Shown here piece by piece: positions 1 through 9,322 of a stretch of DNA of 64,000 nt. The stretch comes from Hoeflea sp038900095 (lineage in GTDB: Bacteria; Pseudomonadota; Alphaproteobacteria; Rhizobiales; Rhizobiaceae). Under the pieces are notes generated by a model. That model saw only the letters and a program-made list of their open reading frames with translations. It did no database searches and was not told the DNA's origin. The stretch lies in contig NZ_JBBMQQ010000003.1 of the NCBI RefSeq assembly GCF_038900095.1, forward strand, positions 248,001 through 312,000, written 5' to 3'. The position numbers and the translations under genes are program-made. How positions within the stretch are numbered: the stretch's first letter is position 1; every line of letters begins with the position of its first letter.

Positions 1-1438
1 ATGCCGCAACCGTCTCTTCAGGGAACAATCCACGATCGACCACTGAAGTAGAGATCGGGTCTATACGTCCGCGGTCGTCTTCGAAGCAAAGATACGGGTT
101 TGCCAGAATTTCTGCGTCGGAAGCGGTAATGCCTGCCCGTTTGCGTTCTTCGGTGACAAACCATCGGGTCGCCTGATCGGCAGTGATCTCGAACCTGGCG
201 AGGAGCTTCAGCAGCGCCCGCCGTTCTGGCTTCAGGCTGCCCCAGAGTTTTGCCGCCGTTGAACCAATTGTCGCTGCCAAATCGGGAGTGAGCATGTTCG
301 GCTCGTGAAGCACCTTTTCGACAAGCGGCCAAGGATCGCGCACCTCCTGAGATCCGTCTGCGTGCAGCTGTTGACCAATGGCGTGGGCGACGAGGGTGCC
401 GTGAGTCAATCCGAACGCTGTGAGCGCGGAGCCAAGCCCGGGAAAGGCCCCCCGAAGGCGCCAAATTCGGTTGAGCTGAGTGTCGACCCAGCCCCGAGCG
501 GCAGACCAATTGCCAGGCACCACCTTTTCCAGCCGCTCCAATAGCGACGCGCAGGCGAGCAGAACCGTGATCGCCTGGTCATGTGTCACATGCTCCGTAC
601 CCATCGAGAAAGCGTCCCAGTGTTCTTCGGGCGCATGGAGGACAAGACTGGACAAATCGATGCTCGGGTCTTTTGCGGCCAGATCGATCAGGTCGTGGTA
701 GGGAAGGAGAAAGCCGTCCTTGATCTCTGGCCGGATCGAGTGATGCAGATTGCGCTCCCACAGGACACAGCGCATCGCATCCGACGGTGCGCCCTTCTCG
801 TAAATGTACTCGACAGAGGGGTCGACCTTGAGAACTCGACCTACACCGACAATGACCCGCCGCCCGTCATCCGTCAGCGGCGTGCGCTTTGCGTAGAAGA
901 ATACAAGGGACTCCTCGGGTGTAATGGCGCCGAAAAACGTATCGAGCATCGCAAGCTGGTTCCGGCGTTCCTGAACCCAGAGCTTATCGAATTCGAGGTC
1001 TGGCTCGAGTTCGGGTCGGAAATTGATTTTATAGGCCTTGGCCCGGTCGGGGATTCCGTCGTCCGAATTCTTCATCATCCAGGCGAAGGGAACAGCCGCC
1101 GCCGAGAAGGCCGCATGATGAAATCCGCTTTCCTGAAAATGCTCATATCTGGGATTGTGGCTATATGGGTGGCGGACCCTACGCGTATAACCAAAGGGTG
1201 CCATAAACGCTCCGCGTTCTGCGGCGCATGCCGGGAGCCGAACGCCCTCAGTATCCCAATTGGCTCCCGCAACACTCGTTTCGAAATCGTCATCCTTGGT
1301 TTCCGCCACTCTTGGCAGGATCAAGCAGGATGTGTTTCCCCGAGGATTGGCGCAGATCTTACCCGCCCAACGACTGTCGTGCCATGGCACCCGTACAGAA
1401 ACGTGCATGGTGGGCAAGCGTCTTGCTCCGGCGATCAT
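1..1438 (-). CDS. Large conserved protein, N-terminal part, cut by the left edge
   Basis: An uninterrupted minus-strand frame of 479 codons starts at ATG 1438 and is still open at base 1, so only the N-terminal part is seen. The start is supported by AGGAAGG seven bases upstream; an in-frame ATG at 1405 precedes the conserved-looking stretch MHVSVRVPWHDSRW. Other recognisable blocks are LVFFYAKRTPL, MRCVLWERNLHHSIRP and DGFLLPYHDL. From memory these resemble the N-terminal region of very large AAA/RecD-like ATPases of bacteria, but no Walker motif lies in the visible part, so that is unproven. It starts 35 bases after the helicase gene at 1474-6180, which implies one operon and a shared task, probably nucleic-acid defence. 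There are no signal peptide or membrane segments. That it is a gene is nearly certain; the function is inference. Confidence 0.75.
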   Translation of the reverse strand, partial: MIAGARRLPTMHVSVRVPWHDSRWAGKICANPRGNTSCLILPRVAETKDDDFETSVAGANWDTEGVRLPACAAERGAFMAPFGYTRRVRHPYSHNPRYEHFQESGFHHAAFSAAAVPFAWMMKNSDDGIPDRAKAYKINFRPELEPDLEFDKLWVQERRNQLAMLDTFFGAITPEESLVFFYAKRTPLTDDGRRVIVGVGRVLKVDPSVEYIYEKGAPSDAMRCVLWERNLHHSIRPEIKDGFLLPYHDLIDLAAKDPSIDLSSLVLHAPEEHWDAFSMGTEHVTHDQAITVLLACASLLERLEKVVPGNWSAARGWVDTQLNRIWRLRGAFPGLGSALTAFGLTHGTLVAHAIGQQLHADGSQEVRDPWPLVEKVLHEPNMLTPDLAATIGSTAAKLWGSLKPERRALLKLLARFEITADQATRWFVTEERKRAGITASDAEILANPYLCFEDDRGRIDPISTSVVDRGLFPEETVAA

Positions 1439-1473
1439 TGGCATTCCTTCCTGCAGGGCACTCGCGCGCTGCT

Positions 1474-4400
1474 TCAAGTATCAAAAAAGCGCCTGCAGAA
1501 ATGATAGGCGAGCCGGTCTTTGAAATTAATGATGTTGTCTTCAACGGTCATGATCTCGCAGTGACTGGTACCGCCGTTCGCCGGGCCTCTGAGGCCCCGG
1601 CCAACCATCTGCATGTAGAGTACGGGGCTGAAGACCGGTCTTGAGATCAGGACCATGTCGGCCTTTGGAGCATCGAAGCCGGTAGTCAGGACGCTGTGAT
1701 TGCAGATTACCCGTAGATCGCCGGCACGGAACCGTCGTGTGAAATGCTGCCTCGCAAGCCGGTCCGTCTGACCGCTTACAGCGGCAGCAGGGCAACCTGT
1801 AAGGTGTAGTCTCGCCGCAAGGTACTGCGCGTGCGCGACAGAGTTGGCGAACAGGAGGATGGACTCCGCCTTGCTGTTCACGATGGCATCGATGATCAAA
1901 TCATTCCGGTCGGAATCTTCGCCCATTCGGTCCACGACGCTGTCGGGAAGCTCTCCAAAGGTATCGACGTGCTGCTGTTCGCGCTCGGTCAGTGTAATCG
2001 GCCTGTCGTAGCGAAGTGGGCGATAGCTTCGGTCGGCGAGCACGCCCATCTCGGAGAGCTTGTCGTGAAGGCCAGCCTGGTCGGACGGAAACCAGCGACG
2101 GTCAAAGCGCGCCGCAAGCCGTTCCGACTCGTCCTCGTTGTACCCGCGCCATGGCGTAGCACTTAGGCCCAGAACGGGCGCTTCACGCTCGCGCGCGCGC
2201 TCGCTGCCGACCTGAACATCGAGCCAACGCAAAAGGTCCGTGTAGCTCGAGGTTATTGCGTGATGGCACTCATCGATGATGATGATCCCGGATTGGGCGA
2301 CCCATGCCAGTTCGGGACGAGTACTACGGCTGTTCAAGGTCTGGATGCTCGCAATTACCACGGTTGGTTCATCGCCTTCCGGCGGTGAAGGGTTTCGCTG
2401 ACCGCCCCATAGCCGCACGATGCGGAGGTCTTCGCCGGGCTCCCCCACATTGACCCAGAGCTGGCGAAAGCACTGGACTGCCTGCTCGCACAGCTCATCG
2501 GTCTGAGCTATCCAGAGTGCAGTTCGACGCCCATTGCCCTGCAAGACCAGCCGCACGACAGCCTCAGCAGCGACGCGCGTCTTGCCGCCGCCTGTGGGCA
2601 GGCTGACCACAGCTCGGCGGCGACCCGCGCCTGTGTTGAGAAGCGAGCCTATGCTCGTCAGGATGTCTTCCTGGTAGTCGTGGAGTGGTGGCAGGTGAAT
2701 TGGCCCACTGACGGACAGTTCTGCATCTCGGCGGCCTCCAACCGAAGCGGCAAACTCGATCGGAAAGCCAAGCTCTTGCACAAAGACCCGAGCTTGCTCC
2801 CCACCCCAACGTTTGGGAGGTGCAAGCCCCCTAAGCTCAAGTGCGTCTCTCAGCCTGCTGAGCAGCGTCGGTCCGTGGACCGCCAGCGCCAACCGGGCGA
2901 GGTTCTCCGGATCGACATGCTTCTCCACGGCTTGTCGGGTAGCAGGGGTCAGAGTTCCGAGCAGGGTCTCGATGTCACCACCAATCGCTTTCAGCAATCT
3001 GAGCTCAAGCGACCTCTCATCTCGAACTGCCTTTTGCGCCTCGTCTGACCTGCGATCCATTATTCGGGAAAGGATTTCTTCCAGATCTGCGCCATCCTGA
3101 ATGATCCCATGGCGCGCGAGGCAGCGAAGCAGCAGTTCAACACCTTCCTTCCAGCCGCGACTGCCGAACTGCTCACGGTCAATGAGAAACGCGCCGTCGG
3201 CTTCCATTCCGACTGTCACCGCTCGCCTGAAAGGCCCGACGCTTTCTTCAAGGCCGCTGACCCAAACGGCCGGGATCGTCCTCAGCACCTCAGAGTCTTC
3301 CTGCGCTGCAGCCAACTCTGGGAAAAGATCGAGGAGGTGCGACGGCGCCGATAGACGCCTCTCGAACGACATCGACAGCCCGGCGCCAAGCTCCATCGCT
3401 CCGGCTGCCACCCATGCCGAAGCCACATCTTCGGACAACAAGATTATCCTGCCATCGTCGAGATCGTGCCCGACGCTCTCATCGGCGGTCACATAGATAT
3501 CCGACAGCGGGAGAGCGCCGTCGGCGCTGGGCAAGGTGGCTGGAATGGCACCGTCAGCATGTGCCGTCTCCCACACCGGTCGCAGGGCCTTGAAGTCCCT
3601 TTTTCTTTCCGAAACTGAAGTGAAGACTTGCTCCCAGAAACGCGCGGTGGCCTCGCGCGTGAGTTTGGCCATGTGCCAGGCGAAGCGAGATCCCAAGTCC
3701 GTCTCAGCATCCCTGGCCCGGAGAAAGCCTTCAACAGCCTTGAACCCCTGGACTTCAGCCTCAGCCAAGATCTCAGCAAGTTCGGGGGGGATGCACTTTA
3801 GCGGCACTACGAGGTTGCCGACGCGTGTGCGTCCATGCTCCGTCAGCCAGAAATAGGCTGGATGCGGTGCCGTCACCTTCGGGTAGGCGTCCGCACGTGT
3901 CGGATGCACGATCGTCACCCTAGACGCATTTTCGGCAAATTGCGCGATCGCACCCAGTAGCATCCGACTCAGCTGTGCGGAACTCGCCGTAGGCAGCACC
4001 GGAAGCAGCCGCCACCCTGACGGCATGCGGATCGAGTAGCTCGAGAACTTGGGTAAGTATCGTGGCGTGCTTCCGGAGTGCTCCCTGCAAATTTCATCGA
4101 AACCAGGGCTCAACAAGCGGAGATAGTCCTTGAAGTCCGGATCGTCTCGGTCCGCGGACTCCTCGATACCGGGGAACTCCGACAGCCAGTCCGATGGGAC
4201 CATGGTTTCGACTTGCTGCCGAAATTGCGGGTCCATGACATGATCCTCGGGAAATCCTGATGGAGTCTCCCGTACGATCAACAGGCTCCGGCTTGTCCAC
4301 ATTCCGGATACTGCGCGGAATTTGGTGCGCTCCAGGCCAAGCTCATCGATGTATTCCCGCCTTGCTTCCTGTGGCGCCGAGGCAATGTTGTACCAGAAGT

Positions 4401-6180
4401 TCTCCCAGTCTTCCGGCTGATTGGAAGCCTCGGCAGTCGTCAGCGAGGCCTCGAGAATGTCCGACCACGATGCAGATGCCAGTTCGGTGACATCCATCAG
4501 ATTGACGAGGATGTCGCGGGCCTCCTCGTCCGAAGCAAGTCCCTCGGAAACCGCTAGAAAGCCTGCGGGCGGCGCTGATCCGGATACAATCACTGCTTCC
4601 GAAGGAGCGGCCAACCCCCCATCTGCGGTGGGTATAAGGCATGCTTCGGGAACGCTAAACAGTCCGTGTTTGAACTTCTCCTTCAGTAGATTACCGGCGA
4701 ACGCCAAGGTCCGTCTCGCCATGGCGAGATCTGTGTGCGCAATGCAGTCGAGCCATTTGTCGGCGGGCGACTTCGCCAATACCTGGATGTCCCGGCGCTT
4801 TGCTTCCGTGACGAGGGCTTTCAACCGCGATACCCTTGCCTCGGACGAATAGCAGTCTGGGTGCAGATAACGGTCCCGCGCATCCGCGTTCGCAAGGTCG
4901 GCCCACGATCTGCAGATCTCCGTGTCCTCAACGAAATGCCGCAAGAGCTGGCTTGGACTGCGCGGGATGCCATTCACGTCAGGCAAGACTTCAGACGAGA
5001 TGATCTGGTCCCAGAGGGACCGGATGAGGGGCACGGCGATTTCGTCCTGCCGTTCCGGTTGACGCGGGAACGCACTAACGGCGGCCCCATAATCCTCGGG
5101 GGTCGACATCGCAGTGAGAGAGCCGCTGATCAGATCCGCCGCAGCCTGCATGATCGCTTCGTTCCATCGGCCCCGGATCAGGTTGGTCCTGTCACTGTTG
5201 AGCTTCCAAGGTGCGTTGAGGATGCCCGAAGTGCGGCTTTGCGTTTCGGTCGGAAAGAACGCCCAGAAGCGACCAGCTTGTTCGCGACCACCGACCGGCA
5301 CCGCCCAGGACAGTGGAACCTGCTCCCTTGCCTGGATGTGAGTAGCGTCGGAGCGCGCGGCCGGACTGTCGACCTTGACCGACGCCTCGAAGACCTTCCA
5401 TCGGGCATCGCTGGTTCCGTCGCTCACAACTGCGAGTCCGTCTTCAAACCGCTTAGTCAAGAGACGGGGTGCAGCACCTTCCACTTCCAGCTTGAGGGAG
5501 ATTGCCGAGGGCAGGAACAGCAGAAACTCGGCGGGGAAATCTGCAATTTCCTGGCTCAGTCTGTCGAACGCAGCGTCATCCGCGATTTCTGCCGTAACGA
5601 CGGTGGTTGCCCAGTTCCATCTGCTTGATTTCGATAACGGGCTATTTTCGGCAGCGGGATCCAGCACCTCGGCAAGCCGCATGCCAGGCGCGGGCGCATC
5701 TTTGGCCAACCCAAGATGTCGACGAATTCGATCACGGCAGGCCTCGGGGTCGAAGCGCAGCCCTACAGATCTGGATGTCAGGTCGACGCGACCGCCCAGC
5801 TTGAGCAGCGACTTGAACCCGATACCAAATCGCCCAATCTGATTGCTGCGCTTAGGGGAGCTGCGCGCATTCAAGAGGGCCACAATACCCGGTTCATCCA
5901 AGGCGGCGCCGGTATTGGCTGCCTCCAACCGATTGGGTGAGAGACGGACATGGATCCGCCCCTGGGACTCCGCAGCATCAAGGATCGCGTCGGCAGCGTT
6001 CTGCACCAGTTCGTACAACTGACGATAGGCGTATCCGCCTGACAAGACTTCGTTCTCGGTCTCAAAATGCTCGGCTGCGTCCCGCGGCTGTGCATCGTAG
6101 GCCTTCAGGCGCTTCTGGCATTCGTCGTGAACAAACTCGGATAAATGCGTGAGATCTGGCTCTTGGGTGCGATGGCGCAT
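1474..6180 (-). CDS. Sacsin/GHKL-type ATPase fused to SF2 helicase (1568 aa)
   Basis: A giant cytoplasmic protein. Counting from the TTG at 6198, residues 45-135 carry a GHKL/sacsin-like ATPase fold: ELVQNAADA (N box, residues 63-71), an ANTG element near 94-97 in place of the usual DxGxG, and GRFGIGFKS at 122-130. About 1000 residues of unrecognised middle follow. The last ~370 residues form an SF2 DEAD/DEAH-type helicase: LPTGGGKT (Walker A), IDECHHA (motif II), GLSATPWRG (motif III), TTGFDAP and QMVGRGLRG (motif VI). ATG 6180 is preferred to TTG 6198 because GAGATT precedes it. It lies between the integrase and a second large gene within a presumed island. Proteins pairing a histidine-kinase-type ATPase with a helicase occur in defence loci; the role here is inferred. 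Confidence 0.85.
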   Translation of the reverse strand: MRHRTQEPDLTHLSEFVHDECQKRLKAYDAQPRDAAEHFETENEVLSGGYAYRQLYELVQNAADAILDAAESQGRIHVRLSPNRLEAANTGAALDEPGIVALLNARSSPKRSNQIGRFGIGFKSLLKLGGRVDLTSRSVGLRFDPEACRDRIRRHLGLAKDAPAPGMRLAEVLDPAAENSPLSKSSRWNWATTVVTAEIADDAAFDRLSQEIADFPAEFLLFLPSAISLKLEVEGAAPRLLTKRFEDGLAVVSDGTSDARWKVFEASVKVDSPAARSDATHIQAREQVPLSWAVPVGGREQAGRFWAFFPTETQSRTSGILNAPWKLNSDRTNLIRGRWNEAIMQAAADLISGSLTAMSTPEDYGAAVSAFPRQPERQDEIAVPLIRSLWDQIISSEVLPDVNGIPRSPSQLLRHFVEDTEICRSWADLANADARDRYLHPDCYSSEARVSRLKALVTEAKRRDIQVLAKSPADKWLDCIAHTDLAMARRTLAFAGNLLKEKFKHGLFSVPEACLIPTADGGLAAPSEAVIVSGSAPPAGFLAVSEGLASDEEARDILVNLMDVTELASASWSDILEASLTTAEASNQPEDWENFWYNIASAPQEARREYIDELGLERTKFRAVSGMWTSRSLLIVRETPSGFPEDHVMDPQFRQQVETMVPSDWLSEFPGIEESADRDDPDFKDYLRLLSPGFDEICREHSGSTPRYLPKFSSYSIRMPSGWRLLPVLPTASSAQLSRMLLGAIAQFAENASRVTIVHPTRADAYPKVTAPHPAYFWLTEHGRTRVGNLVVPLKCIPPELAEILAEAEVQGFKAVEGFLRARDAETDLGSRFAWHMAKLTREATARFWEQVFTSVSERKRDFKALRPVWETAHADGAIPATLPSADGALPLSDIYVTADESVGHDLDDGRIILLSEDVASAWVAAGAMELGAGLSMSFERRLSAPSHLLDLFPELAAAQEDSEVLRTIPAVWVSGLEESVGPFRRAVTVGMEADGAFLIDREQFGSRGWKEGVELLLRCLARHGIIQDGADLEEILSRIMDRRSDEAQKAVRDERSLELRLLKAIGGDIETLLGTLTPATRQAVEKHVDPENLARLALAVHGPTLLSRLRDALELRGLAPPKRWGGEQARVFVQELGFPIEFAASVGGRRDAELSVSGPIHLPPLHDYQEDILTSIGSLLNTGAGRRRAVVSLPTGGGKTRVAAEAVVRLVLQGNGRRTALWIAQTDELCEQAVQCFRQLWVNVGEPGEDLRIVRLWGGQRNPSPPEGDEPTVVIASIQTLNSRSTRPELAWVAQSGIIIIDECHHAITSSYTDLLRWLDVQVGSERAREREAPVLGLSATPWRGYNEDESERLAARFDRRWFPSDQAGLHDKLSEMGVLADRSYRPLRYDRPITLTEREQQHVDTFGELPDSVVDRMGEDSDRNDLIIDAIVNSKAESILLFANSVAHAQYLAARLHLTGCPAAAVSGQTDRLARQHFTRRFRAGDLRVICNHSVLTTGFDAPKADMVLISRPVFSPVLYMQMVGRGLRGPANGGTSHCEIMTVEDNIINFKDRLAYHFCRRFFDT

Positions 6181-6362
6181 ACTAATCTCAAGTTGCAAAC
6201 TGAAAATTCATCGTGCACGTCAAGCTTAGATATAGTCAATCACCGTTGGCAAGAAATTTGAAACGTCAGGCGTTCAGGCGAGTATTATTACTGAAGGAAA
6301 TCAAAAACCTAGCTAACTATATAACTCTCACAATCACTAGTCCGACAGATTGTGTCTAGAGA
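6181..6362. promoter_or_regulatory. A+T-rich promoter region of the island operon
   Basis: This 182-base gap between the leftward integrase and the leftward helicase gene is markedly A+T rich compared with its surroundings. It is the only plausible place for the promoter of the two large genes. No clear -35/-10 pair or operator was found by eye. Confidence 0.4.
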
Positions 6363-7562
6363 TCACCGCTGCAAAAGACGCCCCCAGGCCGCCATCAACT
6401 CTCGCCTTTGGTCCAACAAGTCAGTCCGATGGTAGGCGGCTTCAGTGGCGCTGGCTATGGTATGGGCGAGGGCCCGTTCGGCAATATCGCGCGGGTACCC
6501 ATTTTCCGATGCCCAGTCCCGGAACGAAGAACGGAAGCCGTGCGCTGTGGCGATGCGCCCGGGTGTATCGCTCTGAACTTGCGCGTCGCGTAGCGCTTTG
6601 GTGAGCGCCATGTCCGAAAGCGGACTGCCATTGCGAGATGGGAAAACAAAGGGCGAAAATTCTTCTTCCGGCTGCCTGGTAGAGAGAATCTCAATTGCCC
6701 GCGGCGACAAGGGCACACGATGAGCCACACCAGTCTTCATGCGATCTTTGGGAATGGTCCAGATCGCGACATCCCAATCAATCTCCGACCATTCCATGAG
6801 CCTGACTTCACCAGACCGGGCAGCCGTCAAAATGAGGAATTCCAGAGCCAGTTTGCCTATGGTGGGTTTGCCGGTGCGCAGTACTCGTTCTGCAAATGCC
6901 GAAATGTCCCTCCAGGGTACTGCAGGGTGATGCTGGACGCGCTCGCGCTTGCCTTTCTGCTTGGGTAACAATCGATCCACATTCTGAACCGGGCTGGCGA
7001 CGATGTAATCCTGAGCCACACACCAGTTCATCACGCTGTCGCATCGCTGGCGAATACGTGATGCCGTTTCGGGTTTGCTGAGCCAGATCGGTCGTAGCGC
7101 GTCGGAAAAGTCAGAAGCCCGGAGCTCATTGACCGGCCTCCCCCCCAGCTTAGGAAACACATAGGTCTCAAGCGTTCCGATCCATTGTTGAGTGTGTTTC
7201 GCATTCTTGAAACCGGGCCTGAGCTCTGCAAAGGCCTGCCGCGCCGCCTGCTCGAAACTTGGCATGGAGGTCTCCAGTCGACGCTCCATTTCGGCGGCGC
7301 GCTTTGCCTCCAGAGGATCTCCGCCAGCCGCGATGACATCGCGGGCTTCCCAGGCGGCTCTCCTTGCCGCTGCAATGCTGACTTCAGGATAACTGCCCAA
7401 CCCCATGTCACGCCGCTTGCCCGTCACGGGGGAAACGAAACGGAGGTTCCATTTTCCCTGTCCCTTTGTCCGCGAGGGAATCAGCTGCAGCCCCTTGACG
7501 GTCCCATCTTGGCGGGGTTTCGAGCCGGGCTCGAGTTTGCGCGCGGCGGCATCGGTGAGCAT
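6363..7562 (-). CDS. P4-type tyrosine recombinase (integrase), 399 aa
   Basis: A site-specific recombinase that catalyses integration and excision of the element. The N-terminal ~90 residues form the arm-binding domain (DUF4102-like: GKWNLRF, GLGSYPEVS), residues 100-200 the core-binding domain, and the C-terminal part the catalytic domain. Catalytic residues are visible: Arg249 in LTAARSGEV, His341-x-x-Arg344 in HGFRSSFR, His367 in ALAHTI and the nucleophile Tyr377 in AAYHRTD. The length is normal for the P4/CP4-57 class, and the gene appears intact. Its 5' end lies about 210 bases from a copy of a tRNA-Ser 3' end (7775-7788), the usual layout for this class, which targets tRNA genes. It probably mobilises the whole left part of the window. 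Confidence 0.93.
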   Translation of the reverse strand: MLTDAAARKLEPGSKPRQDGTVKGLQLIPSRTKGQGKWNLRFVSPVTGKRRDMGLGSYPEVSIAAARRAAWEARDVIAAGGDPLEAKRAAEMERRLETSMPSFEQAARQAFAELRPGFKNAKHTQQWIGTLETYVFPKLGGRPVNELRASDFSDALRPIWLSKPETASRIRQRCDSVMNWCVAQDYIVASPVQNVDRLLPKQKGKRERVQHHPAVPWRDISAFAERVLRTGKPTIGKLALEFLILTAARSGEVRLMEWSEIDWDVAIWTIPKDRMKTGVAHRVPLSPRAIEILSTRQPEEEFSPFVFPSRNGSPLSDMALTKALRDAQVQSDTPGRIATAHGFRSSFRDWASENGYPRDIAERALAHTIASATEAAYHRTDLLDQRRELMAAWGRLLQR

Positions 7563-7621
7563 CTAGATATCCAGTCCGTCCATTCTTCTTCGGGAAAACC
7601 GAAAAAGATCATATCATCTCT

Positions 7622-7644
7622 CAGCCCCACATCCAGCCCCACAT
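7622..7644. repeat. Tandem direct repeat beside the integrase, candidate arm sites
   Basis: The 11-mer CAGCCCCACAT occurs at 7622-7632 and again at 7634-7644, one base apart. Its place between the integrase start and the attachment site fits an arm-type binding site for the recombinase N-terminal domain. This is inference from position only. Confidence 0.35.
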
Positions 7645-7774
7645 TTTACTTGCGATAAAATAAGACTATATGAGACGAGATGGCAAATCAGGATCGATTA
7701 TATAGTTGTTTTTATTTTATATTTCAAGGCGATTTCAAATTCAATGCGATTAAGTGAGACTCCGATTTGGCGGA

Positions 7775-7788
7775 CTCTCTCTCCGCCA
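7775..7788 (+). mobile_element. Probable attachment site (attR): 3' end of a tRNA-Ser
   Basis: CTCTCTCTCCGCCA matches the usual 3' acceptor end of alphaproteobacterial tRNA-Ser, including the encoded CCA. No tRNA body precedes it: the bases upstream do not fold into T, anticodon or D arms. A lone 3' end next to a P4-type integrase is the signature of the distal attachment site. Because the CCA points right, the intact tRNA-Ser should lie left of the window on the same strand, and the island would occupy everything between. Confidence 0.6.
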
Positions 7789-7793
7789 TTTAT

Positions 7794-8413
7794 ATCCTGA
7801 AGGCGGCGACATATTTTGTAAATTGCAAACACCTCGCAGCAGTGCGCGCTATAGCGTGCATTTGTAACGGACAATCGTGTTTCTCGTCAGCACCTGTGTC
7901 CCGGATTTGCAGTTGTTATTTAAGGGGGTTGGCTTCGTCGTCGTATCGGGGGAGCGAGGATGAGGCCCAAATTCTCAAGTGCCAAAGAGCCTGCTGAGCA
8001 GTCTTTGAACGACATCCGTTGTGCGACAGGCAGGCATTTCTCAGCAAAAAAAATATAATCCGGATCGTGCTGGAGGATCTGCCCGGAAATCTAGAAGCCC
8101 CGATCACCGCGGGCATCGGACACCAAAACCGCCAGCGCAACCACGAGAGTCTGAGCGATGTGACGTCCGCCAACGCCTGCTACGGCAGGGCAGAGGTCGC
8201 CATCAAACAACGTGAAGGAATCAAACGCCAGATCATCGAACAACGACGCTTGCAGCACCGCAAGCCAGCTGCTTGATACCAATCCGGTGGCGAGGCCAAA
8301 CCCGGCTGAACCGATCCCCATCAACTCATCGCGCTGTTGATACCCAAGACAATGCCAACGGGGGCATCCGCACTCGGAGCCCCCGGGCACACGCGCGGCG
8401 GTTCAGCAGAACA
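7794..8413. other. Gene-poor stretch next to the island boundary
   Basis: About 620 bases hold no convincing gene. A 99-codon minus-strand frame (8091-8390) contains hydrophobic stretches and a segment (RDELMGIGSAGFGLATG) vaguely like the core of SulP anion transporters, but it has no neighbouring homologous blocks. It may be a decayed remnant left at the insertion point or chance. Confidence 0.4.
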
Positions 8414-9307
8414 TCAATCGATCGGATAGTCCTCTTCATTGAGGACCCAGCCGGGCTTTCCGCTGAAGTCCAGGCGAGGGGGGCAGAAGATATCGACCAT
8501 CTGATTCTTGTCCGGGCCGGTCGCTCTGCTGGTATGAACCACCGGAGGCGGGATGATGATGGCCGACGGCGCGCCAACGCTGATCGCCTTGTCAGCCTTC
8601 CAGTCAGCCAGGTCTGTCGTCCAGGGCCAGCGAAGATGATGCGTATACTCACCTTCGAGCAGGAGCGAACACTGCTCGAAATCGTCATGGTGATGCGGTG
8701 ACATCTTACTGGTGTCCCTTGGTCCATCATAGCAATCCAGCATGTTCACCATGAAGGTCGTGCAACGGAATATCCGGCCAAACCGGCCCTCCTGCTTTGG
8801 AACGTCCAGGGAATAGTGCCGGATCTTCAGGCCACCCGCAGGTTCCGGCCACGCCTGGAATTCGGGGATATGGGTGCGCCGTTCATCATAGGCGCCAGCA
8901 TTCGGGCAAAGCTCCAGAAGGTCGCCGGACTTGACGGTAAACAGCCGGACGACATTGCCGCCGTTCGGCAGAACCACCTGGCTGTCGCCGGGCGGAACAA
9001 AGGCGATGGAGTTCGCCGGAACGTGCCTTGTTTCACCCAAAGCCGTGATGTCGGCCGGAGCGTTGGGAAGCAGCACAACATACTCATCCGGTTGCCCGCT
9101 GCGTGCCAATTTGGCGCCCGGCACCAGCTCGGAATAGGCGACAATGAAGTTGTGACCGCGCACCAGCCAGGTTCGGCCGGTCTCGTCCTCAAGCTGTGGC
9201 GGCGAGTCGTAGAACGTGGCGAGTTGCTCTTCCGCGATCAGACCGGTTTTCGGTTTGCCGGCTGCTGCAGGTGCAAGCGCCGCGCGCGGATCAGATTTGT
9301 CGTACAT
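8414..9307 (-). CDS. Cupin-fold protein (297 aa)
   Basis: A soluble cupin-type beta-barrel protein, probably with two barrels. The C-terminal half carries a metal-site-like cluster, MSPHHHDDFEQCSLLLEGEY, followed by a distal His in PPPVVHTSR, matching the spaced His/Glu/His pattern of cupin metalloenzymes. The N-terminal half (AYSELVPGAKLAR ... YVVLLPNAPADI) looks like a second barrel without obvious ligands. ATG 9307 follows CCGGGAACAA. It is 15 bases after the aldolase gene in a two-gene leftward operon controlled from 10100-10269. Cupins of this kind act as isomerases, dioxygenases or sugar-acid binding enzymes; the reaction is not identifiable from sequence. Confidence 0.8.
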   Translation of the reverse strand: MYDKSDPRAALAPAAAGKPKTGLIAEEQLATFYDSPPQLEDETGRTWLVRGHNFIVAYSELVPGAKLARSGQPDEYVVLLPNAPADITALGETRHVPANSIAFVPPGDSQVVLPNGGNVVRLFTVKSGDLLELCPNAGAYDERRTHIPEFQAWPEPAGGLKIRHYSLDVPKQEGRFGRIFRCTTFMVNMLDCYDGPRDTSKMSPHHHDDFEQCSLLLEGEYTHHLRWPWTTDLADWKADKAISVGAPSAIIIPPPVVHTSRATGPDKNQMVDIFCPPRLDFSGKPGWVLNEEDYPID

Positions 9308-9322
9308 GCTTTTGTTCCCGGT

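Noticed and set aside
581..1504. Plus-strand 307-codon frame
   Set aside because: It is the antisense of the real minus-strand gene (1-1438), whose frame has clear protein-like composition, a good ribosome binding site and correct spacing to the upstream gene.
4735..5628. Plus-strand 297-codon frame inside the helicase gene
   Set aside because: Antisense shadow of the 1474-6180 gene, with low-complexity Arg/Pro-rich composition and no family resemblance.
8091..8390. Minus-strand 99-codon frame with a SulP-like look
   Set aside because: Only one short stretch resembles the family; no start signal and no further family blocks in any frame. At most a decayed remnant.
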